This document shows positions 1-10,553 of a stretch of DNA of 64,000 bases, piece by piece. The position numbers and the translations under genes were made by a program. The DNA is from an uncultured Sterolibacterium sp. (lineage in GTDB: Bacteria; Pseudomonadota; Gammaproteobacteria; Burkholderiales; Rhodocyclaceae). The notes below the pieces were generated by a model, which did not search any database, was not told the origin of the DNA, and was given only the letters and a program-made list of their open reading frames with translations. The stretch covers positions 1 to 64,000 of the forward strand of contig CAILCO010000039.1 of assembly GCA_903832735.1 (NCBI GenBank), given 5' to 3'. How positions within the stretch are numbered: position 1 is the stretch's first letter; each line of letters begins with the position of its first letter.

Positions 1-136
1 CAATGTCCCGATGAGCCTTGCCAATTCTCTCGTCCTCATTTTGCATCTCCTGGCTCCAGCGCCCGTGCGCTATGTAGCCAGTATCCACTTCCACAGGCTC
101 GCTAGATGAGCCAGCCACGTTATTCGCTAAATGAGC

Positions 137-137
<1 letters not shown>
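1..137. mobile_element. Putative insertion-sequence terminus with repeated end motifs
   Basis: Four imperfect copies of a ~14-bp motif with the core CGCTA-ATGAGCC end at about 17, 79, 112 and 137. The clearest copies are TTCGCTAAATGAGCC (123-137) and TCGCTAGATGAGCC (99-112). Multiple subterminal repeats of this kind are known from IS21-family ends. The last copy stops at the purB stop codon, so the element would lie to the left and extend out of the window. No transposase is visible, so the family is a guess. Confidence 0.35.
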
Positions 138-2249
<2,112 letters not shown>

Positions 2250-2252
2250 CCT

Positions 2253-3344
2253 TTAGTCGATGATGCCGCCGCCCAGGCAGACGCGGCTTTCATAGAGCAC
2301 CGCCGACTGCCCGGGCGTCACCGCCCATTGCGCCTGGGCGAAAACAATCTCGCAGCGCGTCTCATCGACGGACTCCACTTCGCACGGCGCGTCGGCCTGC
2401 CGGTAACGCGTCTTGGCGGCATAAACCCAGTGGCTATGCGGCGGCCGGCCATTGATCCAGGACAGGTCGCAGGCCGTCAGGCGTTCCTGCAGCAGCGCCG
2501 GATGATCGTGCCCCTGAACCACGTAGAGCACATTTTTTGCCATGTCCTTGGCGGCGACGTACCAGGCTTCGTGGTCGCCCGCCTCGTCCGAATTTCCCTT
2601 GACACCGCCGATCTTCAGACCTTTTCTCTGACCCAGGGTGTGGTACATCAGTCCCTCATGGCGGCCCAGGACGCGCTCGCCCTCGAGCGTGCGGATCTCG
2701 CCCGGCATTGAAGGCAGGTAACGCGAGAGGAATTCGCGGAAAGGCCGCTCGCCGATAAAACAGATGCCCGTGGAATCCTTCTTGGCGAAGTTGGCCAGGC
2801 CCGCGTCCTGCGCGATCCGCCGCACCTCGCGCTTATAGAGATGGCCGACGGGAAACAGGGTCCGGGCCAGCTGCGCCTGGTTCAGGCGATAAAGAAAATA
2901 GCTCTGATCCTTGTTGCCGTCCTCGCCCTTGAGCAGTTGATAGTCGCTCTGGAACTCGCGCACCTGGGCATAGTGACCGGTCGCGATCTTCTCGGCGCCG
3001 AGCGCCAGGGCGTGGTCGAGGAAGGCCTTGAACTTGATTTCGGCATTGCACAGCACGTCCGGGTTGGGCGTCCGGCCGGCCTGATATTCGCGCAGGAATT
3101 CGGAGAACACGCGATCCTTGTATTCGGCGGAAAAATTCACCACTTCAAGGTCGATGCCGATGACGTCGCATACTGCGGCGACGTCGACCAGATCCTGCCG
3201 CGTCGAACAATACTCGCCATCGTCGTCATCTTCCCAGTTCTTCATGAACAGGCCGATGACCTTCCAGCCCTGCTGTTTGAGGAGCAGGGCGGACACGGAG
3301 GAATCAACGCCGCCGGACATGCCGACGACCACGGTTTTAGACAT
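2253..3344 (-). CDS. mnmA: tRNA-specific 2-thiouridylase MnmA
   Basis: MnmA thiolates U34 of Lys, Glu and Gln tRNAs using ATP and a persulfide relayed by the Tus/IscS system. The 363-residue protein starts with the PP-loop ATPase motif [17 protein letters not shown]. It carries both catalytic cysteines in their usual settings ([12 protein letters not shown] and [11 protein letters not shown]). The ATG at 3344 was chosen because the PP-loop must lie within about ten residues of the start. The start overlaps the end of the upstream Nudix gene by 8 bp, implying coupled translation; a nudJ-mnmA order is also found in E. coli. Confidence 0.97.
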   Translation of the reverse strand: MSKTVVVGMSGGVDSSVSALLLKQQGWKVIGLFMKNWEDDDDGEYCSTRQDLVDVAAVCDVIGIDLEVVNFSAEYKDRVFSEFLREYQAGRTPNPDVLCNAEIKFKAFLDHALALGAEKIATGHYAQVREFQSDYQLLKGEDGNKDQSYFLYRLNQAQLARTLFPVGHLYKREVRRIAQDAGLANFAKKDSTGICFIGERPFREFLSRYLPSMPGEIRTLEGERVLGRHEGLMYHTLGQRKGLKIGGVKGNSDEAGDHEAWYVAAKDMAKNVLYVVQGHDHPALLQERLTACDLSWINGRPPHSHWVYAAKTRYRQADAPCEVESVDETRCEIVFAQAQWAVTPGQSAVLYESRVCLGGGIID

Positions 3345-3831
3345 TGACGACTCCTCCAAGAGGCAGTTGCTCGGCCGCACCGCCATAATGGCGCAGCAGA
3401 TCGAGCGGAAAACGCCGGCCGGCAAGAAAGTCGGCAACGCATTGCATGACCAGCGGACTGCGGTGGCGGGGCCGCGCAGCCTCTATCTCTGCCGGGGTCA
3501 GCCAGATCGCCCGGAGGATGCCGGCGTCGAGGATGCGTTCCGCTTCGTGCGCGCCGAGATCGCCGCAAAAGGCAAACCTCAAATATGTGATATCCCCAAC
3601 CGGACGCCGCCATTGATAGATGCCGGTGAGCGCCGTCGGCGTGAAATGCCAGGCGCTCTCCTCCAGCGTCTCGCGGCTGCAGGCGTCGATCAGGGACTCG
3701 CCTTCATCGAGATGACCGGCTGGCTGGTTGAGCTTGAGGCCGTCATCGGTCTCCTCCTCCACCAGCAGGAACCGGCCGTCGCGCATTATTATCGAAGCGA
3801 CGGTAACATGGGGTTTCCAGGGGCTATCCAT
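3337..3831 (-). CDS. nudJ: Nudix hydrolase, NudJ-like
   Basis: A 164-residue Nudix-fold pyrophosphohydrolase. The Nudix box runs from GHLDEGE through SRETLEESA and keeps the GX5EX7RE and EE metal-binding core; the usual Gly after EE-x is Ala. E. coli NudJ removes phosphate from nucleoside di- and triphosphates and thiamine pyrophosphate precursors. The genetic position, immediately upstream of and overlapping mnmA, is the same as in enterobacteria, which supports the NudJ assignment over other Nudix families. Substrate preference cannot be read from the sequence. Confidence 0.85.
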   Translation of the reverse strand: MDSPWKPHVTVASIIMRDGRFLLVEEETDDGLKLNQPAGHLDEGESLIDACSRETLEESAWHFTPTALTGIYQWRRPVGDITYLRFAFCGDLGAHEAERILDAGILRAIWLTPAEIEAARPRHRSPLVMQCVADFLAGRRFPLDLLRHYGGAAEQLPLGGVVNV

Positions 3832-3926
3832 ACGGGCTATTTTACCCTGCCTGTCGTTCGGGCTTCGGCGCTGCCGGCAAATCGGCTAGAATTATGGCTT
3901 TGCGACTGCAGCAGGAGACTCGAACC

Positions 3927-4850
3927 ATGTCCATGGCCGACCGCGACGGCTTCATCTGGCACGACGGCAAACTGGTGCCCTGGCGCGATGCCACGACGCA
4001 CGTACTGACCCATTCGCTGCACTACGGCCTGGCCGTTTTCGAGGGCGTTCGCGCCTACCACACGGCTGGCGGCACCGCTATCTTCCGGCTGCAGGAACAC
4101 ACCAACCGCCTGTTCAATTCGGCGCATATCTACCGCATGGAAATCCCTTACGACAAGGCGACGCTGATGGCGGCGCAAAGGGAAGTGGTGCGCGCCAACC
4201 AGCTCGACTCCTGCTATATCAGGCCGATCGCCTTCTACGGCTCGGAGAAAATGGGCGTCAGCCCGCGCGGCGCGAAGGTGCATGTCTCGATCGCCGCATG
4301 GCCCTGGGGCGCCTACCTCGGCGAGGAAGGCCTGGAAAAGGGAATACGCGTCAAGACCTCCAGTTACTCCCGCCACCACGTCAACGTGAACATGGCCCGC
4401 GCCAAGTTTTCCGGCACCTATGCCAACTCCATCCTGGCCAATATGGAGGCGACCGAAAGCGGCTACGATGAAGCGCTGCTGCTCGACGTCGATGGCTTCG
4501 TCGCCGAAGGCGCCGGGGAGAACCTGTTCATCGTCAAGGACGGCGTCATCTACGAGCCGGAAATCGCCTCCGCCCTGGCCGGCATCACCCGCGCCACGAT
4601 CCTGGCCCTGGCCCGCGATCTGGGCTTGACGGTGGTCTCGAAGCGCCTGACGCGCGACGATATCTACATCGCCGACGAGGCGTTCTTCACCGGCACCGCC
4701 GCCGAAGTAACGCCGATCCGCGAACTCGATAACCGCATGATCGGCGCGGGCAGCCGCGGTCCGGTCACGAGCCGATTGCAAGCCCTGTTTTTCGATGTGG
4801 TGGGCGGCCGCGTGCCGGCGCACGCCGACTGGCTCACGCCCGTTGCCTGA
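3927..4850 (+). CDS. ilvE: Branched-chain amino acid aminotransferase
   Basis: A fold-type IV PLP enzyme catalysing the last step of Val, Leu and Ile synthesis with glutamate as donor. The 307-residue product has the class IV features FEGVRAY, the RAKFSGTYANS stretch with the likely PLP lysine, and the phosphate-binding segment DGFVAEGAGENLFIV. The ATG at 3927 is preceded by GCAGGAG at 3911-3917, which favours it over the upstream ATG at 3894. It heads a tight same-strand run with a zinc-ribbon protein, waaF, an NTF2-like protein and a phosphomannomutase. Confidence 0.95.
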   Translation: MSMADRDGFIWHDGKLVPWRDATTHVLTHSLHYGLAVFEGVRAYHTAGGTAIFRLQEHTNRLFNSAHIYRMEIPYDKATLMAAQREVVRANQLDSCYIRPIAFYGSEKMGVSPRGAKVHVSIAAWPWGAYLGEEGLEKGIRVKTSSYSRHHVNVNMARAKFSGTYANSILANMEATESGYDEALLLDVDGFVAEGAGENLFIVKDGVIYEPEIASALAGITRATILALARDLGLTVVSKRLTRDDIYIADEAFFTGTAAEVTPIRELDNRMIGAGSRGPVTSRLQALFFDVVGGRVPAHADWLTPVA

Positions 4851-4858
4851 GGTGGAAC

Positions 4859-5059
4859 ATGACTGAAGTACATGACACAGCCCGCGAAGTTACCGTCGCC
4901 CTTGCCGACCTGCCGCTCTCCTGTCCGCGCCCGAGTTCGCCGCTCTGGGCACGCCACCCGCGCGTCTTCCTCGACGTGCTGAAGAACGGCGAGGCGCTCT
5001 GCCCTTACTGCGGCACCAAGTATCGCTACAGCGGTGAAAAACCCAAAGGGCACCATTGA
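4859..5059 (+). CDS. CHCC-type zinc-finger domain protein
   Basis: A 66-residue protein with the ligand pattern C-P (LSCPRP), H-P (ARHPRV) and C-x2-C (CPYCGTKY), the layout of the zf-CHCC family. That family is related to the zinc-binding NDUFS6/13-kDa subunit of complex I. In Betaproteobacteria it is usually an uncharacterised small protein encoded next to ilvE and waaF, as here. It begins 8 bp after ilvE, so it is surely co-transcribed. Zinc binding is inferred from the ligands; the biological role is unknown. Confidence 0.9.
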   Translation: MTEVHDTAREVTVALADLPLSCPRPSSPLWARHPRVFLDVLKNGEALCPYCGTKYRYSGEKPKGHH

Positions 5060-5086
5060 GACGCTAGGAGTTTCTCGCCGCGCCTC

Positions 5087-6097
5087 ATGAAGATCCTCGT
5101 CGTCGCGCCTTCCTGGATCGGCGATTCGATACTCGCCCAGCCGCTGTTGATGCGCCTGGGCGAGAAGCACCCCGGGCTCCTGATCGACGTCCTGGCGCCG
5201 CCCTGGACCCGGCCGATATACGGCCGCATGAAAGAAGTGCGGCGCGTCCTGGATAACCCTTTCGGCCACGGCGAGTTCAATCTCCGGGCCCGCTGGCGCT
5301 TAGGCCGCGCGCTTCATGACGAGGCTTACGACGAGGCCATCGTCCTGCCCAATTCCTGGAAGTCGGCACTCGTCCCTTTCTTCGCCGGAATTCCTGCGCG
5401 CACCGGCTTCCTCGGCGAAGCGCGCCGGGGCCTGCTGAACCGGGTACACCAGCTCGACCCGCGCGCGCTGCCGCAACTCGTCCAGCGTTACGCCAAACTC
5501 GCCGAACTGCCCGGAGATCTGCCGGCCCGGCCACTGCCCCGGCCGCATCTTTCCTCGACACCGGAGCAGCAGCACGCGGCGCGCCAGGCGCTCGGGCTGG
5601 CTGCCGAGGCAAGCCCGATCATCTTCTGTCCGGGTGCCGAGTACGGCCCCGCCAAGCGCTGGCCGGCGCGCCATTTCGCGGCACTGGCGGAGGTTCTTTC
5701 GGCACCGGCAACGCCGGTCTGGCTGGTCGGCTCGGACAAGGACCTGACCCTGGGCGCCGAGATCGCACAGGCGAGCAATGGCGCGGCGCAGAATCTCTGC
5801 GGGCGCAGCAGCCTGGAGCAGGCGATCGACCTGATCGCCACGGCCCGCCTCGTCGTCGCCAACGATTCCGGTTTGATGCATATCGCCGCTGCCCTGGATC
5901 GGCCGCTCGTCGCGCTCTACGGCTCGTCGAGTCCGGCCTATACGCCGCCCTTGTCGCCCGATGCGAAAATCCTGTCCCTAGCCGTCCCGTGCAGCCCCTG
6001 CTTCGCGCGCGTCTGCCCGCTCGGCCACTTCGATTGCCTGACCCGGTTGACGCCGGAATTCGTGCTGCAAAACCTCGCCGACCATGCCCGTGCATAA
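5087..6097 (+). CDS. waaF: ADP-heptose:LPS heptosyltransferase II
   Basis: A GT9-family glycosyltransferase of 336 residues that adds the second heptose to the inner core of lipopolysaccharide at the cytoplasmic face of the inner membrane. The N-terminus MKILVVAPSWIGDSILAQPLL is characteristic of WaaF. The C-terminal half carries FCPGAEYGPAKRWPARHFA and the nucleotide-sugar-binding stretch ARLVVANDSGLMHIAAAL. It lies 27 bp after the zinc-finger gene, and its last 14 bp overlap the next gene. It implies a Gram-negative envelope with heptose-containing LPS. Confidence 0.95.
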   Translation: MKILVVAPSWIGDSILAQPLLMRLGEKHPGLLIDVLAPPWTRPIYGRMKEVRRVLDNPFGHGEFNLRARWRLGRALHDEAYDEAIVLPNSWKSALVPFFAGIPARTGFLGEARRGLLNRVHQLDPRALPQLVQRYAKLAELPGDLPARPLPRPHLSSTPEQQHAARQALGLAAEASPIIFCPGAEYGPAKRWPARHFAALAEVLSAPATPVWLVGSDKDLTLGAEIAQASNGAAQNLCGRSSLEQAIDLIATARLVVANDSGLMHIAAALDRPLVALYGSSSPAYTPPLSPDAKILSLAVPCSPCFARVCPLGHFDCLTRLTPEFVLQNLADHARA

Positions 6098-6512
6098 ACC
6101 GCTCTATGCCACCCCCCAGGACGCCGAAACGGCGTTCTACGACGCGCTGGCCCGGTCCGACCTGGAGGCGCTGATGTCGGTCTGGGCCGAGGACGAGGAA
6201 ATCATCTGTGTCCTGCCCGGCGGCCCGCGCCTGCTCGGCTATGCCGCCGTGCGCGAAGCATGGCGGCGAGTATTCGGCAGCGGCCGGCGGCTCTCGATCA
6301 CCCTGTCGCATCAGGCCTACCTCACCGGCATGCTGCTCTCGGTGCATAGCCTGCATGAGCACCTCGGCCTGTCGGGCGGCGACGGCCAGACGGCGCCGGT
6401 CGTCGTCACCAACGTATATTTGCGCGGCGCCCTCGGCTGGCGCCTGCTCGCGCACCACGCCTCAGCAGCACCGCCCGAGATGTCGGCCGATGCCGCCCAA
6501 ACACTGCATTGA
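6084..6512 (+). CDS. NTF2/SnoaL-like domain protein
   Basis: A 142-residue single-domain protein. The opening helix AETAFYDALARSDLEALMSVW, followed by EDEEIICVLPGGPRLLGYAAVREAW, is the standard start of an NTF2-like cone fold, as in DUF4440/SnoaL-like proteins. These folds bind small hydrophobic ligands or act as small enzymes. No catalytic residue set can be assigned. The start overlaps waaF by 14 bp, and the stop lies 29 bp before the phosphomannomutase start, so it belongs to the same transcript. Its role in envelope sugar metabolism is only suggested by position. Confidence 0.8.
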   Translation: MPVHKPLYATPQDAETAFYDALARSDLEALMSVWAEDEEIICVLPGGPRLLGYAAVREAWRRVFGSGRRLSITLSHQAYLTGMLLSVHSLHEHLGLSGGDGQTAPVVVTNVYLRGALGWRLLAHHASAAPPEMSADAAQTLH

Positions 6513-6541
6513 CCCGACTATCTTCCAGGAGAACCGCCACC

Positions 6542-7924
6542 ATGAACCTGCCCGCCCCCGAAATCTTCAAGGCCTATGACATCCGCGGCGTCGTCGGCAA
6601 GACGCTGACCGCCGAGGCGGTTCGCGCCATCGGCCAGGCGCTCGGCTCCGAGGCCATCCGCCGCGGCCAGAGCGCAGTGGCCGTGGGCCGCGACGGCCGC
6701 CTGTCGGGTCCGGAACTATCCTCGGCATTGGCCGAAGGGCTGAATGCCGCCGGGATAGACGTCTATGACATCGGCCGGGTGCCCACGCCTCTGGCTTACT
6801 TCGCCGCCTATGAGCTCGGCTGCCACTCCGCGGTGTCGGTCACCGGCAGCCACAATCCGCCGGACTACAACGGCCTCAAGCTGGTGCTGGGCGGCGAGAC
6901 GCTGCACGGCGAGCAGATCCTGGCCCTGCGCCAGAGGATCGCCAGCGGCGACCTGAGCCACGGCCAAGGCGTGGTCAGGCACGCGGACGTGCGCGAGGCC
7001 TATCTGCGCCGCATCGTCTCGGACGTGAAGCTGTCGCGGCCGATGAAGATCGTCATCGACTGCGGCAACGGCGTGGCGGGAGAACTGGCGCCGGAACTGT
7101 TCCGGCGGATGGGCTGCGAAGTGCTGCCGCTGTTTTGCGAGATCGACGGCAATTTCCCCAATCACCATCCCGATCCATCCAAGCCTGAAAACCTGCAGGA
7201 TCTGATCAAGGTGCTCAAGACGACGGATGCCGAACTGGGCCTGGCCTTCGACGGCGACGGCGACCGCCTGGGCGTGGTCACGAAGGATGGCGAGATCATC
7301 TATCCCGACCGCCAGCTGATGCTCTTCGCCGCCGACGTGCTGACCCGGAACCCCGGCGCGGAGATCATCTACGACGTCAAGTGCACGCGCAACCTGGCCA
7401 GTTCCATCCGCCGCCAGGGCGGCACTCCGCTGATGTGGCAGACCGGCCATGCGTTGATCAAGGCCAAGCTCAGGGAAAGCGGCGCGCCGCTGGCCGGCGA
7501 GATGAGCGGCCACATGTTCTTCAAGGAACGCTGGTACGGCTTCGACGACGGCCTCTACGCCGCCGCCCGCCTGCTCGAGATCGTTTCGCGCTGGTCTGAC
7601 GCCAACTGGCCGCTGAAGCACCTGCCCAATTCTCTGTCGACCCCCGAACTGAACCTGAAGATGCGCGAAGGCGAGCCCCACGCGGTGATCGAAAAATTGC
7701 GCGGGCGCGCCGCCGAACTCTTCCCAGGAGCCACCGAACTCATCACCATAGACGGCGTCCGCGCCGAGTTCGAAGACGGCTTCGGCCTGGTCCGCGCCTC
7801 CAACACCACGCCGGTGCTGGTGCTGCGCTTCGAGGCCGATACGGCAACGGCGCTGGCCCGCATCCAGGACGAATTCAAGCACGCCCTGGAAGCAGCCTGG
7901 CCCGGCATTGCCGTCAGCTACTGA
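6542..7924 (+). CDS. algC: Phosphomannomutase/phosphoglucomutase (alpha-D-phosphohexomutase)
   Basis: A 460-residue enzyme interconverting hexose 6- and 1-phosphates (mannose and/or glucose), which feeds LPS and exopolysaccharide sugar nucleotides. Visible motifs in order are the phosphoserine loop TGSHNPPDYNG with Ser103, the Mg-binding loop FDGDGDRLG, the sugar-binding GEMSGH, and the C-terminal phosphate-binding RASNTTPVLVLRFE. The length and motifs fit the AlgC-type PMM/PGM. The ATG at 6542 follows an AGGAG at about 6527 and was preferred to an in-frame start at 6509 that overlaps the preceding gene. It is the last gene of the ilvE run. Confidence 0.93.
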   Translation: MNLPAPEIFKAYDIRGVVGKTLTAEAVRAIGQALGSEAIRRGQSAVAVGRDGRLSGPELSSALAEGLNAAGIDVYDIGRVPTPLAYFAAYELGCHSAVSVTGSHNPPDYNGLKLVLGGETLHGEQILALRQRIASGDLSHGQGVVRHADVREAYLRRIVSDVKLSRPMKIVIDCGNGVAGELAPELFRRMGCEVLPLFCEIDGNFPNHHPDPSKPENLQDLIKVLKTTDAELGLAFDGDGDRLGVVTKDGEIIYPDRQLMLFAADVLTRNPGAEIIYDVKCTRNLASSIRRQGGTPLMWQTGHALIKAKLRESGAPLAGEMSGHMFFKERWYGFDDGLYAAARLLEIVSRWSDANWPLKHLPNSLSTPELNLKMREGEPHAVIEKLRGRAAELFPGATELITIDGVRAEFEDGFGLVRASNTTPVLVLRFEADTATALARIQDEFKHALEAAWPGIAVSY

Positions 7925-7967
7925 GGCACTCCGGCGTTCCGTTTCACGAGAGCCTTGAAGCGGATCG

Positions 7968-8708
7968 TCATTCACCCGTCTCCTGCTGAATGGCGGCGCA
8001 GGTCTTGAGCAGTCGCTCGGCGTGTGCCGCCATCCTCGGCTTGACCCGCTGGATCGGCCCGCCGATGGTGATGGCGTAGGTTTCCCCGGCGATGGAGAGC
8101 GGCGCCGCGACCGACATCAGGTCCACGATGTTCTCGCCGACGATACGGTACCAGCCGCGCTTCTTTCCCCGGGCGACCTCGGTGGCCAACTTGGCGCGCT
8201 CGGTGATCGTGTATTCGGTGTGCCTATCGAATTTCAGCCGCCCGAGAGTCCGGGCCAGTTCCTCCGCCGGCATGGTTCCGAGGATGGCCTTGCCCGAGGC
8301 GGTCGAGTGCAGCGGCTTGCGTTCCCCGACGCGCGGTGAAAAGCGCACGCTCTGCCTCGATTCATAGACGTCGAGGTTGATCACGCTGTCGCCCTGGCGC
8401 TTGGTCAACAGCACCGTCTCGCCGCTGGCATCGCGCAACTCCGCCAGGCGCGGTGCGAAGGCGTCGAGCAGCGGGGCGGCATTGGCAATGGCGTCGGACA
8501 TTTGCTTCAGCTTGCGCGTCGGAAAGTAACCCAGACGCTTGCTGGTCTGATACAGATAGCCGCGTCCCAGCAGCGTATTGACCAGGGCATGGGTCGAGGA
8601 ATTGGGCATGCCCAGATGCCCTGCAATGTTGCCGAGGCTGAGCGGCCGACGCTCCAGGGCGAACAGTTCGATCAGATCGAGCAGCCGCTCGGCGGTCTTG
8701 ACACTCAT
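7968..8708 (-). CDS. IclR-family transcriptional regulator
   Basis: A 246-residue regulator with an N-terminal winged helix (SLGNIAGHLGMPNSSTHALVNTLLGRGYL, residues ~25-53) and a C-terminal IclR effector domain containing HSTASGKAILGTMPAEEL and the late YAITIGGPI segment. IclR proteins often control aromatic-acid catabolism and bind palindromes in shared promoters. It is transcribed away from the UbiD/ABC gene run, and a perfect 16-bp palindrome (8774-8789) lies between them. The likely job is local control of that run, with an aromatic acid or its product as effector (inference). Confidence 0.92.
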   Translation of the reverse strand: MSVKTAERLLDLIELFALERRPLSLGNIAGHLGMPNSSTHALVNTLLGRGYLYQTSKRLGYFPTRKLKQMSDAIANAAPLLDAFAPRLAELRDASGETVLLTKRQGDSVINLDVYESRQSVRFSPRVGERKPLHSTASGKAILGTMPAEELARTLGRLKFDRHTEYTITERAKLATEVARGKKRGWYRIVGENIVDLMSVAAPLSIAGETYAITIGGPIQRVKPRMAAHAERLLKTCAAIQQETGE

Positions 8709-9043
8709 GGTCGGCGAGACATGACGGTCACAACGTTGGCCACAATATTAGCCTCAAAATTAGCCGCAAATTATTTCACATATGTGAAAACAAGTTCCGG
8801 TGCAGGAAATACTAAAGCGGCGGCGTTGCCGCTGTCAACTCTTCGCATTTTTCACAATCCTCCAGAATGGCATAATCCGCGCGGCTTCCAGCCCATCAGG
8901 CGTCAGCTGGAAAAGTGTATTGCTGCGCCGCATGTTGACAGCGCAGCCGCTTTGATGCCAAATGAACCAACATTCATTTTGATAGGCGATGGCGCTGCGG
9001 ATAATTCGGCATCGCCACAATATATTTTCAGAGGAGACAAGGA
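8709..9043. promoter_or_regulatory. Divergent regulatory region between iclR-type gene and ubiD-family gene
   Basis: This 335-bp gene-free stretch contains the palindrome TTTCACATATGTGAAA (8774-8789). It also holds two 12-bp direct repeats TTAGCCTCAAAA (8748-8759) and TTAGCCGCAAAT (8760-8771), directly adjacent to each other. A GAGGAGACAAGG ribosome-binding region precedes the ATG at 9044. The part from about 8860 to 9000 shows no clear element. Operator function is inferred from symmetry and position only. Confidence 0.6.
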
Positions 9044-10501
9044 ATGACCGCTTCGTCACGCCCGCAGGACATGCGCAGTTGGATCGCCCAGTTGGAGGCT
9101 GCGGGTGAACTGATCCGCATCGACAAGCCCGTCGACCCGCTGACCGAGATGGGATCGCTGCTCTACCAGTCGCGCGAGAAAGCCCTGTTTTTCGAGAACC
9201 TGCCGCACGGCTGGCGCTCCCTCGGGCAAGCCCCGGCCAACGTGCGGCACGCCGCCCTGGCCTTCGGCGCGACCGAAGAGACAGTGGTGCCGAAGGTGGC
9301 CAATCTGCTGGGCAAACTGATCAAGCCGGTGATGGTCGACAGCGCGCCGGTGCAGGAACTGGAATTCGCCAAGGGCGAGTTCGACCTGACCCAGCTGCCG
9401 GTGCACATTGCCGGTGAGAAGGACGGCGGGCCGGTGCTCGGCTGCGGGCTGGTGGTGACCAAGGATCCCGATACCGGGCAGCGCAATGTCAGCTTTCACC
9501 GCCTGCAGATCAAGGGCCCGAACAAGTCGGGCATCCTGCTCTATCCGCGCCACACCTGGAAAAACTACGAGAAGTACCAGGCGCGCAACGAGCCGATGCC
9601 GGTGGCGATTTTCATCGGCCACCATCCGCTCTACTACGCCGCCGCCGCCACCACCGCCGCCTACGGCCTCGACGAGTTCGATATCGCCGGCGGCTATCTC
9701 GGCGAGGCGGTGCGCCTGGTCAAGTGCAAGACGGTGGACCTCGAAGTGCCCGCCGATGCCGAGATCGTGCTCGAAGGTCATATCCCGCCGCACTACCGCG
9801 AGGACGAGGGGCCGTTTTCAGAATTCCAGGACTACTACGTCACCGGCACCGGCAAGAACCCGATCGTCGAATACCAGTACATGACCCGCCGCCGCGACGC
9901 GATCTTCAAGAACCTGCAGAATGGCTCGGAAATGGAAGGCTGCGTGTTCCACAAGATCCCGATGAGCGCGGCCATCTTCCGCCGCCTCAAGGACGTCGGC
10001 GGCGGACCCAACCTGCACAACGTGATGGTCCTGCCGGGCATTTTCGGCCTGGTGGTGCAGATGACTTCGCGCGCCTATGGCGAAGGCAAGAATCTGCTGC
10101 TCGCGGCGCTCTCTTCGGAATACCAGCATATCAAGATCGCCATCGCGGTGGATGCCGATGTGGACATCTTCAATCCCCTGGAACTGCTCTGGGCGATGAA
10201 CACCCGGGTCGATCCGGCCAAGGACGTGGTGATCATACCCGGCACGCACAATCACGCCATGGACGCCAGCCTGGAGGAACTCGGCGCGCCAGGGACCGGC
10301 CTGTGGCAGCGCTTCGGCTCGAAGATGCTGATCGACGCGACCATCCCGCCGCCAGGCGACGTCAAGGCCCGCGCCGCTTTCGAGCGGATCCGGCCACGCA
10401 ATCCGCAACTCCGCCTGGAGGACTTTGCCGCGGCGGATTCGCTGGACCTGGTGCGCTCGTTGTCGCCGCGATTCTTCGGGTCCAAACTGATCGGCAAATG
10501 A
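9044..10501 (+). CDS. UbiD-family (de)carboxylase, prenylated-FMN dependent
   Basis: A 485-residue UbiD-superfamily protein. These enzymes use prenylated FMN and a divalent metal to remove or add CO2 on unsaturated or aromatic acids. The segment NVSFHRLQIKGPNKSGI corresponds to the cofactor-binding stretch, and REDEGPFSEFQDYYV corresponds to the conserved EGPFG region with catalytic acidic residues. It is distinct from the housekeeping ubiD at 54563. It is followed after 52 bp by an ABC importer and is divergent from an IclR gene, pointing to degradation of an imported acid. No UbiX prenyltransferase is in the window. The substrate is unknown. Confidence 0.92.
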   Translation: MTASSRPQDMRSWIAQLEAAGELIRIDKPVDPLTEMGSLLYQSREKALFFENLPHGWRSLGQAPANVRHAALAFGATEETVVPKVANLLGKLIKPVMVDSAPVQELEFAKGEFDLTQLPVHIAGEKDGGPVLGCGLVVTKDPDTGQRNVSFHRLQIKGPNKSGILLYPRHTWKNYEKYQARNEPMPVAIFIGHHPLYYAAAATTAAYGLDEFDIAGGYLGEAVRLVKCKTVDLEVPADAEIVLEGHIPPHYREDEGPFSEFQDYYVTGTGKNPIVEYQYMTRRRDAIFKNLQNGSEMEGCVFHKIPMSAAIFRRLKDVGGGPNLHNVMVLPGIFGLVVQMTSRAYGEGKNLLLAALSSEYQHIKIAIAVDADVDIFNPLELLWAMNTRVDPAKDVVIIPGTHNHAMDASLEELGAPGTGLWQRFGSKMLIDATIPPPGDVKARAAFERIRPRNPQLRLEDFAAADSLDLVRSLSPRFFGSKLIGK

Positions 10502-10553
10502 ACGCGGCTGATCCGGGCGACGCAAGCACCCGATCGATCGAGGAGAGGAAATA

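Noticed and set aside
8835-9059. 74-codon minus-strand frame in the IclR/UbiD divergent region
   Set aside because: There is no ribosome-binding site or recognised family, and it overlaps the ubiD-family start and the probable promoter.
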